From positions 1,058,658,432-1,058,722,431 of the forward strand of contig NC_064614.1 in assembly GCF_023898315.1 (NCBI RefSeq): DNA of 64,000 bases. The letters are read 5' to 3'. The position numbers were made by a program, and so were the translations under genes. This DNA comes from Schistocerca nitens. Its lineage: Eukaryota > Arthropoda > Insecta > Orthoptera > Acrididae. The notes below the pieces were generated by a model. It saw nothing but the letters and a program-made list of their open reading frames with translations. It made no database searches and was not told the origin of the DNA. Of this stretch, positions 43,927 to 54,796 are shown in pieces (within the stretch, counting starts at the first letter, position 1; every line of letters begins with the position of its first letter).

Positions 43927-46900
43927 ATACTGTAAAAATCGCATCTTCCAATAACACAAGCACTAGTTTTGACACGCAAAATGTTGTTCATGAAAATGTA
44001 ATTACTTTTGACGACATCAGAGACACACTTTTGCAGGAAAGACCAGTTGTTCAGAAAATTATTTCACATCCTGTCATCGAAATTAAAATAGGTTCATCGA
44101 AATTTTCAGCAGTAATTGATTCCGGATCACCTATGTCAGTTATTAATGAGGAAACTTTCAACGAGTGCAACAAAGAGAATATTTATCCTACATTTCCTTT
44201 ATGCAAAACGAAAGTGAAAGGAGCAGTATCGAGTAAAGGAGTGGATGTAAAATTACAGACGCATTTATCATTTTGTATTGGAGGTCATACTTTTCACTCA
44301 AATTTTTGGATTGTTCCTTTATTGACAACAGACGTAATTTTAGGCACGAACTTTCTGGTACAACACGATGCAGTGGTTGATTTTCAAAATTCCTATTTAA
44401 TGTTGAAGGACGAAAATGTGCAATTGGCTTTAGAATTTCAGCATTCCTTATCTGCAGAAGAACAAACAATTAACCGCACAGAGGTCATTTCCGCAACACG
44501 TAACATAGACTGTAATCCCACATTGTTTACGGATACGTACGTACACAACTATAACACTCCAGACGAAACTGACTACGATGTAATGCAAATGATTTCTGAT
44601 AAAGTTAAACAAAGCAGTGCAAATACAGACGACGAACGAACGCAATTACATAAAGTTCTTTTACAACAAGCTCCAGTTTTCGACAACATTCCTGGTACTA
44701 TGTCCGGCTTTATGTACGAATTTCAAGTCAAACAGCACGACACATTTAAAGCAAAGCATTATCCCATTCCATATATCCACAGAGAACAAGTTAAAAAAGA
44801 ATTGCAGGATATGCTCGATCAAGGAATTATTGAACCAGCAGTTAGTCCGTACATAAACCCACTACATATTGTTAAGAAAAAAGATGGCTCACTTCGCCTC
44901 GTACTTGATTCACGTCACATTAATGACATTATTATTAATGAAACAGATCGACCACAGACATTAGAAGAACTACTACAGAAATTTCACGGTACAGCTATTT
45001 ATTCCACATTAGATTTGAAATCGGGATTTTGGCAAATACAACTTCATCCGAATTGCAGAAAGTATACAGCTTTTCTCTGTTTTGGTGACTGTTATCAGTT
45101 TTGCAAATTACCATTCGGCTTAACTATTTCTTCTGCAGCTTTTATTCGCGGTTTGAACACAATACTTCCGACAGAACTTAAAGATAGAATCACGACGTAC
45201 GTAGATGACATTCTAATCGCAGAAGCTAACTGGTCTGAACACAATCTGATTCTTGAACGACTGTTGCAAACTTTCCATGCACAAGGACTTACAGTTAACC
45301 TCAGTAAATCGCATTTTGGCAAAACTTCTATAAAATTTCTTGGACACGTAATTTCAGCAAAAGGCATTGCGCCTGATCCAGAAAAACTTCAAGCTCTACG
45401 TGACATTACTGTTCCTACAACGAAGAAACAATTACGCAGTTTTTTGGGTTTAATTAACTTTTTTCGCAAATTTATTCATCACTCTGCTTTAGACACGCCT
45501 AGATTATGCCAATTAACAGGTAAAAATACTATTTGGTCTTGGGATAAACAAGCACATTCTGAATTCGTGAACCTGAAAGATGCTTTGTTGAATGCTCCAC
45601 TTTTATCGCACCCAGATCTTAGCAGAAATTTTTCTATTGCCACCGACAGTTCCAACACAGCTTTAGGCGTACATATTTTTCAGGAAATTGAAGAAGATGG
45701 TACAACAGTAATTAAAAACATCGCATTTGCAAGTCGCATTCTCTCACCTGCTGAACGAAATTATTCCGTTACTGAACTAGAAACATTATGTGTTGTATGG
45801 GCTTTCACGAGATTTAGGCATTTTCTTTATGGAAGACACACGACCGTTTACACAGATCATAGAGCTATACAATTTTTACTTTCAGCTAAATTTACTCACG
45901 ACAGGTTAAGTAGATGGAAACTTTATTTACAGGAATTTAATTTTACAATAGTTCACATTCCCGGCACACAAAATGTAATAGCAGACGCATTATCCCGTTC
46001 TCTCAGCAACAATCAGCAAGACGTCGCAACCAACTTTTGCAAAGCAAATTTCAGCGTCATGTACATTCAGCAAGTAGCATTTGAAAATTTTATTTCCTCG
46101 TCATTACAGGACATAGCACGAGAGCAAAGCAAAGACAATGTGTGGAAAGAAATTAAACACCTTTGGCAAGATAAGAATAATGTTACGATTAGAAACCACT
46201 ACACTGTACGCAATGACATTCTGTTTCGCCGCTCTCATCCAGACAGTAACAATTGGTTATTATGCATTCCTGACGAACTGGTTAACAAATTAATCTGGTA
46301 CACTCATTTAAGCTACGCACATTATGGAGCAAGAAAATGTTTTCTGATACTGAGACAGAACTGTTATTTTGCCAGCATGGAAAAACGTATACGACGAGTT
46401 TTAGCGTCATGTAAAATTTGCCAGAAAGCTAAGTCTGACACCACTTCACATATTCCTCCATTATACCCCATTGTACCTGTTAAATTAAGACATATGGCCG
46501 CAGTAGACATTTTTGGTCCAATTCCGAGAACTAACAGAGGTTTTTGCTACATCTTTGTCGCTGTTGAACTAACTTCAAAATTTGTTACCTTCACTCCGTT
46601 ACGCAAAGCTACTGCTAAAACTGTTTCGAAAGTATTTGTAAAGCATTTCTTATTTCATGTAGGGCATGTGATGAAAGTAATTTCTGACAATGGATCACAA
46701 TTTCGTTCTGCTATATGGATACGCATGTTACGAGCTAGAAACATTTCTCCGATCTATATATCCAAGTACCACGCTTCTTCGAACCCTTGTGAACGACTAA
46801 TGAAAGAAATTGGTAAACTGTGTAGAATATACTGCCACAAAAGACATGTTAATTGGGACACACACATACACTCATTCCAAGATGTAATTAATTCCATTCC

Positions 46901-47303
46901 AAATGAATCCACTATGCTATCTCCGTCTGTTATACTGAAAAACGTTGAACCACCAAACAAAATCAAAGAGTTAGTAAATTTTCCTACATCTCGTCGATTA
47001 CGACACCACGAAATAATTGACATTGCGCTGAACAACATCAAACGTGCCGCAGAGCGCCGGAGAAGACAGCAAAAACAGGTTTGTAGACACCGAGATTTTC
47101 ACGTTGGACAGAAGATATTAGTACGTACACACTATTTATCCAGCAAATTAAAAGGTAAGTGCAGTAAATTTGAACTTCTATACGCAGGTCCATATCGGAT
47201 TCGCAGCATTCCTCACCCCAATGTTGTACACGTCGAAACTATGAGAACCAGAAAATCGAAAGGCAACCATCATGTGTCAAACATTAAACCCTTTATCGAA
47301 TGA
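43923..47303 (+). CDS. pol: Pol polyprotein (protease, RT, RNase H, integrase)
   Basis: Enzymatic polyprotein, open from just after the gag stop to 47303. In order: aspartic protease with DSG at 44118-44126; reverse transcriptase with LDLKSGFWQIQL, LPFGL and the catalytic YVDD at 45198-45209; RNase H beginning IATDSSNTALG and including YTDHRAIQFLL; integrase with a zinc-binding HHCC region (THLSYAHYGARK, then CKICQK); and the catalytic acids Asp 46506, Asp 46686 and Glu 46791 with 34 residues between the last two. The C-terminus has a GPY/F-like module (AGPYRI). No stop or frameshift was seen. No ATG opens the frame near its start, so it depends on the gag start or on splicing. Domain order protease-RT-RNaseH-integrase is that of Ty3/gypsy elements. 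Confidence 0.93.
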   Translation, partial: LDTVKIASSNNTSTSFDTQNVVHENVITFDDIRDTLLQERPVVQKIISHPVIEIKIGSSKFSAVIDSGSPMSVINEETFNECNKENIYPTFPLCKTKVKGAVSSKGVDVKLQTHLSFCIGGHTFHSNFWIVPLLTTDVILGTNFLVQHDAVVDFQNSYLMLKDENVQLALEFQHSLSAEEQTINRTEVISATRNIDCNPTLFTDTYVHNYNTPDETDYDVMQMISDKVKQSSANTDDERTQLHKVLLQQAPVFDNIPGTMSGFMYEFQVKQHDTFKAKHYPIPYIHREQVKKELQDMLDQGIIEPAVSPYINPLHIVKKKDGSLRLVLDSRHINDIIINETDRPQTLEELLQKFHGTAIYSTLDLKSGFWQIQLHPNCRKYTAFLCFGDCYQFCKLPFGLTISSAAFIRGLNTILPTELKDRITTYVDDILIAEANWSEHNLILERLLQTFHAQGLTVNLSKSHFGKTSIKFLGHVISAKGIAPDPEKLQALRDITVPTTKKQLRSFLGLINFFRKFIHHSALDTPRLCQLTGKNTIWSWDKQAHSEFVNLKDALLNAPLLSHPDLSRNFSIATDSSNTALGVHIFQEIEEDGTTVIKNIAFASRILSPAERNYSVTELETLCVVWAFTRFRHFLYGRHTTVYTDHRAIQFLLSAKFTHDRLSRWKLYLQEFNFTIVHIPGTQNVIADALSRSLSNNQQDVATNFCKANFSVMYIQQVAFENFISSSLQDIAREQSKDNVWKEIKHLWQDKNNVTIRNHYTVRNDILFRRSHPDSNNWLLCIPDELVNKLIWYTHLSYAHYGARKCFLILRQNCYFASMEKRIRRVLASCKICQKAKSDTTSHIPPLYPIVPVKLRHMAAVDIFGPIPRTNRGFCYIFVAVELTSKFVTFTPLRKATAKTVSKVFVKHFLFHVGHVMKVISDNGSQFRSAIWIRMLRARNISPIYISKYHASSNPCERLMKEIGKLCRIYCHKRHVNWDTHIHSFQDVINSIPNESTMLSPSVILKNVEPPNKIKELVNFPTSRRLRHHEIIDIALNNIKRAAERRRRQQKQVCRHRDFHVGQKILVRTHYLSSKLKGKCSKFELLYAGPYRIRSIPHPNVVHVETMRTRKSKGNHHVSNIKPFIE

Positions 47304-50300
47304 AACCACTTTACGATGTAACATGCTATGAGGCCGTTTACACATTTTATGACCACTGATGTAATTATATTGACATTACTAATTACTGATGATTATCGTG
47401 TTTTTTCTTGGCAAGTGCCCGGCAAGGTAAGGTTAGCAGGTCGCTTTTCTTGTCGTTACACATCAGACCGTGCACATTTTTTCAGATGAACTTACACATT
47501 TTATGACCACTTATGCAATTATATTGACATTACTAATTACTGATGATTATCGTATTTTTTCTTGGCAAGTGCCCGGCAAGGTAAGGTTAGCAGGTCGCTC
47601 TTCTTGTCGTTACACACTAGACCGTGCATTTTTTCAGATGAACTTACGCATTTTATGAATAATTATGCAATTCTCTATAATGACGCATTAATTTTATCAA
47701 ATTCTCTCTCCATTGAAGTCTTTAATTATCGCATCTATTAACTATACTACATATAAGCTGAACACAACGAATGTCACATTTTGTCTTTCTTATGTATGTA
47801 CGACTGTTTTCATGTTTTGTTTATATGTACTGTGAACTAGTTAAGGTGTAACACACACCATTTGACTTTGACATTTTTTGCCATATGATATCTCAACATT
47901 GTGACTGTTTTACATTTCCTTTTTTATGCTGTATGCTTAATTGTTCTCTGTACACTTTGCCTTTGAACACTGTCTATGCTTTTGACATATAACGTTTTTC
48001 TGTCATGTTATGCTGTATGCTTAATTGTTCTCTGTACACTTTGCCTTTGAACACTGTCTATGCTTTTGACATATTACGTTTTTCTGTCATGTTATGCTGT
48101 ATGCTTAATTATGTCACCATTAACCAGTCATTATTTAATGGGTATATGATTTAAATGCAAGACATTAATCTTTGTTCATCAATTTCAGAAATAAATGATG
48201 CGTACAGGAAATGAATTAAACAGAAGTGGGAATTTCACCTATGGAATAAACGAAAGAAGATGCAATAAGCTAATGAGGACGAGTAAATGGATCAGAATTA
48301 ACAAGCATTAACCAGAATATATTATACACATCGCAGAATAGCAGTCTTAACTAATTTTTTCTTTCAGAATACAAAGCGATTGATGCAAGCTGTCAGACAG
48401 AACTACACATTTTAGTTTTAAGTGATGAAATATGCTAGGGATTAGGAATAGTTGTGTGATGAATAATGAAATGATTTTTGCAGATGATAATGAATGCTGA
48501 TAATGAACAATGATGAAGAATATGGTACTATGAATAATGAAGTTTTTGTTTACAGGTGATGATAATGATGGAGTTATGATGATATGAATAATGAAGTTTT
48601 TCTTTACAGATGAGGATAATGTTGAAGTTATGTATTTATGCTATGTAGTTATTTAAGTATTTGTTGCAGTTTACTTTGACAGCAGGTGTTATATTGCGTA
48701 GTAGGATGACTGAAGGTTTTGGAAAGGACAGCTATGGAACACATTTTTTATACACATTTCACTACCTGTTAATTCGAAGTTCACTACTTTTCAGCATAGT
48801 CTGCGTTTCTTCTTTCAGCTCAATAATCCATTTTGTATTTTTCTTTCAGGAGAAGCTTTTTATGATACTTACTAAACTTGTTACTTATTATACCTGTTCT
48901 AGTACTTGCATTTTTCTTACCCACTTGTGTCTATCATTTATAAATGTGATAACCTTGCTACAGCTGACTCATGACGAATGACGTTACACAATCTTTTCAT
49001 TTATAGGAACAACCTAGAAGCAATTTTTTCTCTTATTTCTTCTTGCTTTCCCTTATAATTACCCAAAGCAATGCATTGCTAGCAGAAAAAACAAAATGTA
49101 TTAACAGTCCCAGATAATGTCACTAGTTTATGATAATTCTGAATAACACTGATCAGCTCTGAATAGTATGTCACTTGAATAATGACTTCTTAATGATACC
49201 TAAACATAATTGCCACTATCTATTGTAATGAGAGTACTTATTATGCCCATGCTTATTAATGCTACTAATGTTTTATACTATTCAATACTTGCTGGCCACT
49301 GAGTGCCCATAATTAATGTAACTTATAATGCCCATGCTTATTAATGCTACTAATGTTTTGTACTATTCAATACTTGCTGGCCACTGAGTGCCCATAATTA
49401 ATGTAATTACTTATTATGCCCATGATTATTAAGGCTATGACTGTAATTAACTGATTTTTCTAATAATGATTTCTTAATGATATGAATAATACTGAATGAT
49501 GAATAATGTTTTATACTATTCAATACTTGCTGGCCACTGAGTGCCAATAATTAATGTAACTTAACGTTTTGTTAGTGTTTTCAATGACGACTTCCCATAT
49601 TAATACTGAATGATGATAAATATTTTGTACTAATCGAAAGTTGCTAGGCCACTGAGTGTTAATAGTTACTTGTAAATATGTCATTTGAATGAGGAAAAAT
49701 GTTTTGTAATACTCAATACTTGATGGCGATTGATTACCACTCTTGTCTTTAAATTAATTAATGAACATTTTTCTGTAATACTACATTCATGGTACAGAAA
49801 TGTTCAATGACTAGAGTATGGATACCGCAAACTACTTATGTAATCACTAATCAAGACTTGTGTGTTAGTTAATGTCCTTCACCTTCTGACCTAACTACCT
49901 GAAATTATTGTAACATCCATTTGTCTTGTCCATCCTCATTATCATGGAGCACTATATTTGGTTTTTGCACTAATTCTACGTTGGTGTGCCGCCTCTTAAA
50001 AGCGTGGTGTTGACACGACATGCTGTTCACCACTGTAGGCGAAGAAACTACTTATGTAATCACTAATCAAGACTTTGTTATGGAGCACTGTGTGCCGCCT
50101 CTTAAGAGCGTGGTGTTGACACGACATGCTGTCCACCACCGTAAGCGAAGAAGACGTTATTCTGGTCCCACTGTTTGGTGTACCTGGTATACTGCCAAAT
50201 GATAGTATGGAATACTACTACGACGTTTCACTGTCTTGATACGCTGATAAATACTTCTGGGAACGGAACTGCAGATTGTATCACTTAGTTGTGATTCTGT

Positions 50301-51116
50301 GGAAAGATATGGACTTTCAGTGCAGCTATGTGCAAACTAAAGTGCTACAACCATGATGCAATCCTTCCTTTCCTATCCTAATAGTGAAAATCATTTTTTA
50401 CTAACACCATTTATGTTCATGGCCTATACATTTTTTCTCGATTTATTGAACTCTAGTGCGAGTACACTTGTGTCACTTGTCGACATGATTTTTGCCATTT
50501 GTTGTCAAAATACTAAAGACATTTTCGATTTGTTTTGAAGTGCAGTATGTGTGCACTCTTGTCATCTATATTGTATATACTTTTTGTGATTTGATGATTT
50601 TTCTACCCTTGCGTTTATTTGTTATAAAAAAAATGTTCAAAAGCTTTCAGTGCATATGCACTTATGTGAATATGTTTTCAACTGAACTCCAGTACCTGTG
50701 CACTCTTCTTATTTTTCAACATGATTTGTGTTTTTCTGTATACCTTTTATGATTTATGTCATTTGTTACTCATTGTATATACATTTCGTCTTTTACTGAT
50801 ATGTTCTCCACTGCAGTGCATGTGCACTCATGACACTTGTCAACATGATTTTTTTTGCCTGTTATGAAACTGCTAAAGAATTTTTCAGTGTGTGTGCATT
50901 TTATTATCTGTCAAATAATTTGTATATACATTTTTCCTGATTTGTTTTGTACTTATATTTTGTCTTGTCTGTAATGTTTTGTAATTGGTGCATGCGCACA
51001 ACATTTAATTCATGTATTACATCCAAATATTTTGTAAATGTTAATTAATTAAAGGAAAAATTTGTTACGATGGCAAGTCCAAATGACTCACCATCGCTGC
51101 CAAATTTTTGCCCCCC
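47304..51116 (+). repeat. 3.8-kb non-coding 3' tail of the gypsy-type element
   Basis: AT-rich region between pol and the 3' LTR. No envelope-like open frame exists; the longest plus frame is 106 codons. Internal tandem duplications are seen: a 154-bp unit from about 47351 and 47505; an 84-bp unit from 47926, 48010 and 48094; an 85-88-bp unit from 49243, 49328 and 49416; and a 106-bp unit from about 49986 and 50092. Many pyrimidine-AG sites resembling splice acceptors occur between 47.4 and 48.9 kb, several followed by ATGA or GATGA. Confidence 0.8.
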
Positions 51117-51129
51117 CAGTGGAGGGTTA
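51117..51129 (+). other. Polypurine tract
   Basis: CAGTGGAGGGTTA directly precedes the 3' LTR; the purine run GTGGAGGG fits the plus-strand primer site expected there. It is shorter and less pure than typical. Confidence 0.6.
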
Positions 51130-51943
51130 TGAAACACGTATGTTGTGCGGCAGCGATGCTGAGACATTGTAGAATCTCTGACCAGAGCAGTTGCGCTCGA
51201 CTCGCAGTAGCGAGCAGTCAGTCAGTCAGTCTGCAGTAGTCAGTCCTCAGTAGTGCTTGGAGTCGGTTGCTAGCAGTAGCGGAGAGCAGTCGGCGGGCGT
51301 CGGCATCGCAATGGTCGAGATTCAGGACGAGGTATAATTTATTTAAATAAATAATCATGCAGCTTTGCGCTCATCAGATAATGTAACGAACAGTCATTGT
51401 AATTTAACTTTCAAAAATCGCCCCCAATAATAATTTTGATTTAAAAGCAATTTTTAGAGACAATCATTCAAATTTCCTTCCATTTCCTTTTAACAAAGAT
51501 TTTTAAAAGGTACTTCCAATGCTTTTCATGCAACCGCCAGAGAACAATAAGAGCAGAATTTTGACATGCAGTTTTAATAAGGTAAGAAATTTATTCTGAA
51601 TTCGCACAGGGCAAACACCGACTTTTCGGTTGAATTGAGTTTAGGTTATCATTACAGTTTCATTATCATGGGATTAGCGTTCATTATTTAATGGGAACTT
51701 GTACTTGAGTCAGATAGCGAGCTTTCATTTAATTGTCTTTGCCATTAATATTCTTGTGGGAGTTTACACTTAGCTGTGGCACCATTTCTAATAAATATTG
51801 GTTTTAAAATTTCTGTGGGAAGGTCACACTTAGCTGTGGCTTCATTTCTAATAAATATTATTCTTTTTTAAAATTTTTGTGGGGAGGTTACACTTGGCTC
51901 CATTTCTATTAAGTATTGTCCTTTAAATTTTCCACTACTGCAG
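51130..51943 (+). repeat. 3' LTR, last bases replaced
   Basis: Same sequence as the 5' LTR from TGAAACACG through CCTTTAAATTTTCC. It ends before the final GTGGGGAGGTTACA segment, which is replaced by inverted LTR sequence. The near identity to the 5' LTR implies a recent insertion. Confidence 0.92.
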
Positions 51944-52289
51944 ACTGACTGACTGCTCGCTACTGCGAGTCGAGCGCAACTGCTCTGGTCAGAGATTCTA
52001 CAATGTCTCAGCATCGCTGCCGCACAACATACGTGTTTCATATTATCTGATGAGCGCAAAGCTGCATGATTATTTATTTAAATAAATTATACCTCGTCCT
52101 GAATCTCGACCATTGCGATGCCGGCGCCCGCCGACTGCTCTCCGCTACTGCTAGCAACCGACTCCAAGCACTACTGAAGACTGACTACTGCAGACTGACT
52201 GACCGCTCGCTACTGCGAGTCGTGCGCAACTGCTCTGGTCAGAGATTCTACAATGTCTCAGCATCGCTGCCACACAACATACGTGTTCA
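51944..52289 (-). repeat. Two inverted 5'-LTR fragments
   Basis: 51944 to about 52040 is the reverse complement of roughly the first 110 bases of the LTR. 52041-52289 is a second reverse-complement piece covering roughly its first 250 bases, with a few differences (for example CGTGCGCAAC for CGAGCGCAAC). They may be an older minus-oriented LTR into which the element inserted, or the product of template switching. Confidence 0.8.
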
Positions 52290-53990
52290 TACCGATGTAA
52301 GATGGAAGGAGTACATCAAACTAATTGTAGTAAAATATAGTGCTGGAATGAAATTCATTAGAAGAAACCTGAGTAAAAGCAATTCACCCACAAAGGAAAT
52401 ATATTACGAAACCTTCGCTCGAATAATTATTGTCAGTTTGCGACTCTTACCAACTGAGATTAGTAGAGGTGATATAGAAGACACGAAAAGAGCTATGTGT
52501 TTCATCATGGGCTCGTTTAGCTGGCGCTAGAGCATTACAGAAGTGCTCAATAACCCTTAGAGGCAGACGTCACTATTAAAATTGGAAGAGCCAAGGATAA
52601 CTTCACTATATGATAATAATGTCAAATACAGAAAAATGGTCCTCCTGGAAGTCGTTCCTCTCACGCAATAACCGTGAACAGACGTAGTAGTGTGGAAGAG
52701 GGGTGGAGGGTGACGGGCAGGGGGGGGGGGGGGGAGTGGGTGGATGATAGTTGTGCGTACGCCCCACTGTCACAGAATCGCCAAATTCTTAGCTTAAAGT
52801 CTTGCACGCAGCTGGAAACCAGGATTCAGGAGCAATGAAATGTGGCCTTCTCAATATTTTCAGCCAGATGCAGGAAGGATATAGGGATGGGCCTACCTCA
52901 AGGCGCAGGCTACAGCTGTTGCTTATTCCAACGAGGACTCTCAGGTTGCAGTTACTGCTTCTTCAACTTGTTGAGTGAGCCCACAAGGTGTACACACTGA
53001 GTGTACATTATCACTTTTCTCGTCCTTTGGCACCATTATCCCTTCGAGTCTCGGTGCCCCATTGTGAATGCCGTAAATTTTACTTTTTTATCCACCTTGT
53101 TGACTTATCCTTTATTCGTAATTTTAATAGCGGTATATTGAGCTCCATATTCCTGACTCAGCTGACTAGGGAAACACTAAATATGACACCTGTTTCACTC
53201 TGTGAGAGATTACTGTTCTCTTCTTGAAATATATTCGCTTCGGAAAATTTACGAGAGGCTAAATGAGTTTCTAACTCACTTCTGTGCGGTATGCCTAGTT
53301 TTTAAAGCAACCAATAGGCATAGAGACTCACGCACAACCTGACGAACTTCATATACGATCTGAATATTGCTGAGTGAACTTTGAACCAGTCTTCAGTTTT
53401 ATCAGTGATGTCCAAAGTCGAAGATTCCCATCTCAATAGAACTTAATTAGAAGATACACGAAAGACAACATCGCGATTTGTTTATCGGGCTGGAATGTGC
53501 TTTTTGACCTATGTACGACATTTGCTAAGCTGCACATCTACATTTCCACACCAAGCAGTCACTGTTCCAGTTACCTCTGCTGTTCACGTCACATGCAACA
53601 GCTTAATCTAGAATAAGTTCTTTAGACTGTGGGGACCAAATTACGATGCTGTGCATTGTAGTGGTGTAATGTATGGCACGTATTCATAGCCCTGAGACAC
53701 AGCTATCCACGTTTTGGTAGGTGGCTTATCAGTCAACTTTTTAAATTATCCGCAATGAAAGGCGCACTAGTAGTTAACTGTTGCTTACAATTATTCTTAG
53801 GTCAACTCGTTATGTGATTTTCGCATAATTTCTGTATCAGACGTAATGAACCGACAGTAAGATTGCACACACTTCTGTTTCCTTGCACTTTTAGGTAAAA
53901 CAATAATGTATTGTGAGATGGCATGCAATGGGAGGCCATTTTAGTACATTAAATACATTTAGTTCACTTGACGCAATCGTTTCCTTACAG
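52290..53990. other. Unassigned, with G15 run
   Basis: No family signature. A run of 15 G lies at 52720-52734 in a G-rich patch. Frames at 52066-52530 are partly LTR-derived. It precedes the candidate exon and could be intronic. Confidence 0.35.
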
Positions 53991-54071
53991 ATTACCTTTA
54001 AAGCCATAAAGCAAACGGTTCGTGCAGTTTTGGAAGCCAGCGAAGGCGGGCAACAGCCAAATCGAGCACCG
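53991..54071 (+). CDS. Candidate host-gene exon, 81 nt
   Basis: Acceptor TCGTTTCCTTACAG precedes an 81-nt unit and a consensus donor GTAAGT follows. The unit is 27 codons in phase 0, reading ITFKAIKQTVRAVLEASEGG and a short QQPNRAP tail. The other two frames contain stops. The composition (Ala, Glu, Lys, Gln) looks protein-like and unlike the surrounding AT-rich sequence. No repeat family was recognised across it. The protein could not be identified. If it is real, much of the window is intron of a host gene on the plus strand. Confidence 0.45.
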
Positions 54072-54554
54072 GTAAGTTCAGAATTTAATATCGTATCGAC
54101 ATAGAGGTTATGTGAAATGAAACATTAGCTTGTATTGCACAGTTGTTTTGTAGCAGAAATGTGATTCAGAGTCATTTACAAGGAGGGGAAGGTGGGGAAG
54201 AGGGGATTGACGGTGGGAGTGGGGGAGGAGGGAGACAGGAGGGTACACTTGCCCCCTTCTGGAGTCTGAAAAACATACTTTTTATTCATTACACGATTCA
54301 TTTTCACACGATTCTAGCAATGATTATCTGTGATGCTGCTAAAGATTTAGTGTATTCTATCATTGCGCTGCAGAGTGTGATCGAAAAACCACGTTCTTCG
54401 CAATTGCTATAAAATTTAGCTTGTTTGCTTGTCACGGTATTTGCAGTAAATTATGCCGTTTGACTCGCTGGTGATTTCGGCGTCGTTCTACAATCTCTGC
54501 AGAACACTGTCAGAATAGTGTCGCTCAGTTTTTCTCTGTCGCTTCCTCGTACTA
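54072..54554. other. Unassigned, with purine-rich G-quadruplex-like patch
   Basis: 54181-54245 is almost all purine with many GG/GGG/GGGG runs. It is compatible with G-quadruplex or triplex formation on the plus strand. No other feature. Confidence 0.45.
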
Positions 54555-54796
54555 CACTCATGCTCATAAATTAAGGATAATGCTGATACATAGTGAAATA
54601 ACGCTCTAGTGGGCGGTTTGCGGGTTTAAATCACTTCGGGGTGTGACCGTGCGGTGCATTTGACCTGCGGTCGTCGCACGGTGGCACTGGCAGCCGTCCA
54701 CATACGCAGAGGTGTGTTGGTGCATGTCAGAGTACGGTGCAGCGAGTAAGTGTGCAGACGTTTTCAGACGTGTTAATGGTGACTGTGTGTTGAAAA

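Noticed and set aside
47304..51129. Envelope gene of an endogenous retrovirus
   Set aside because: No frame longer than about 106 codons; no signal peptide, furin-type site or transmembrane arrangement in a suitable frame.
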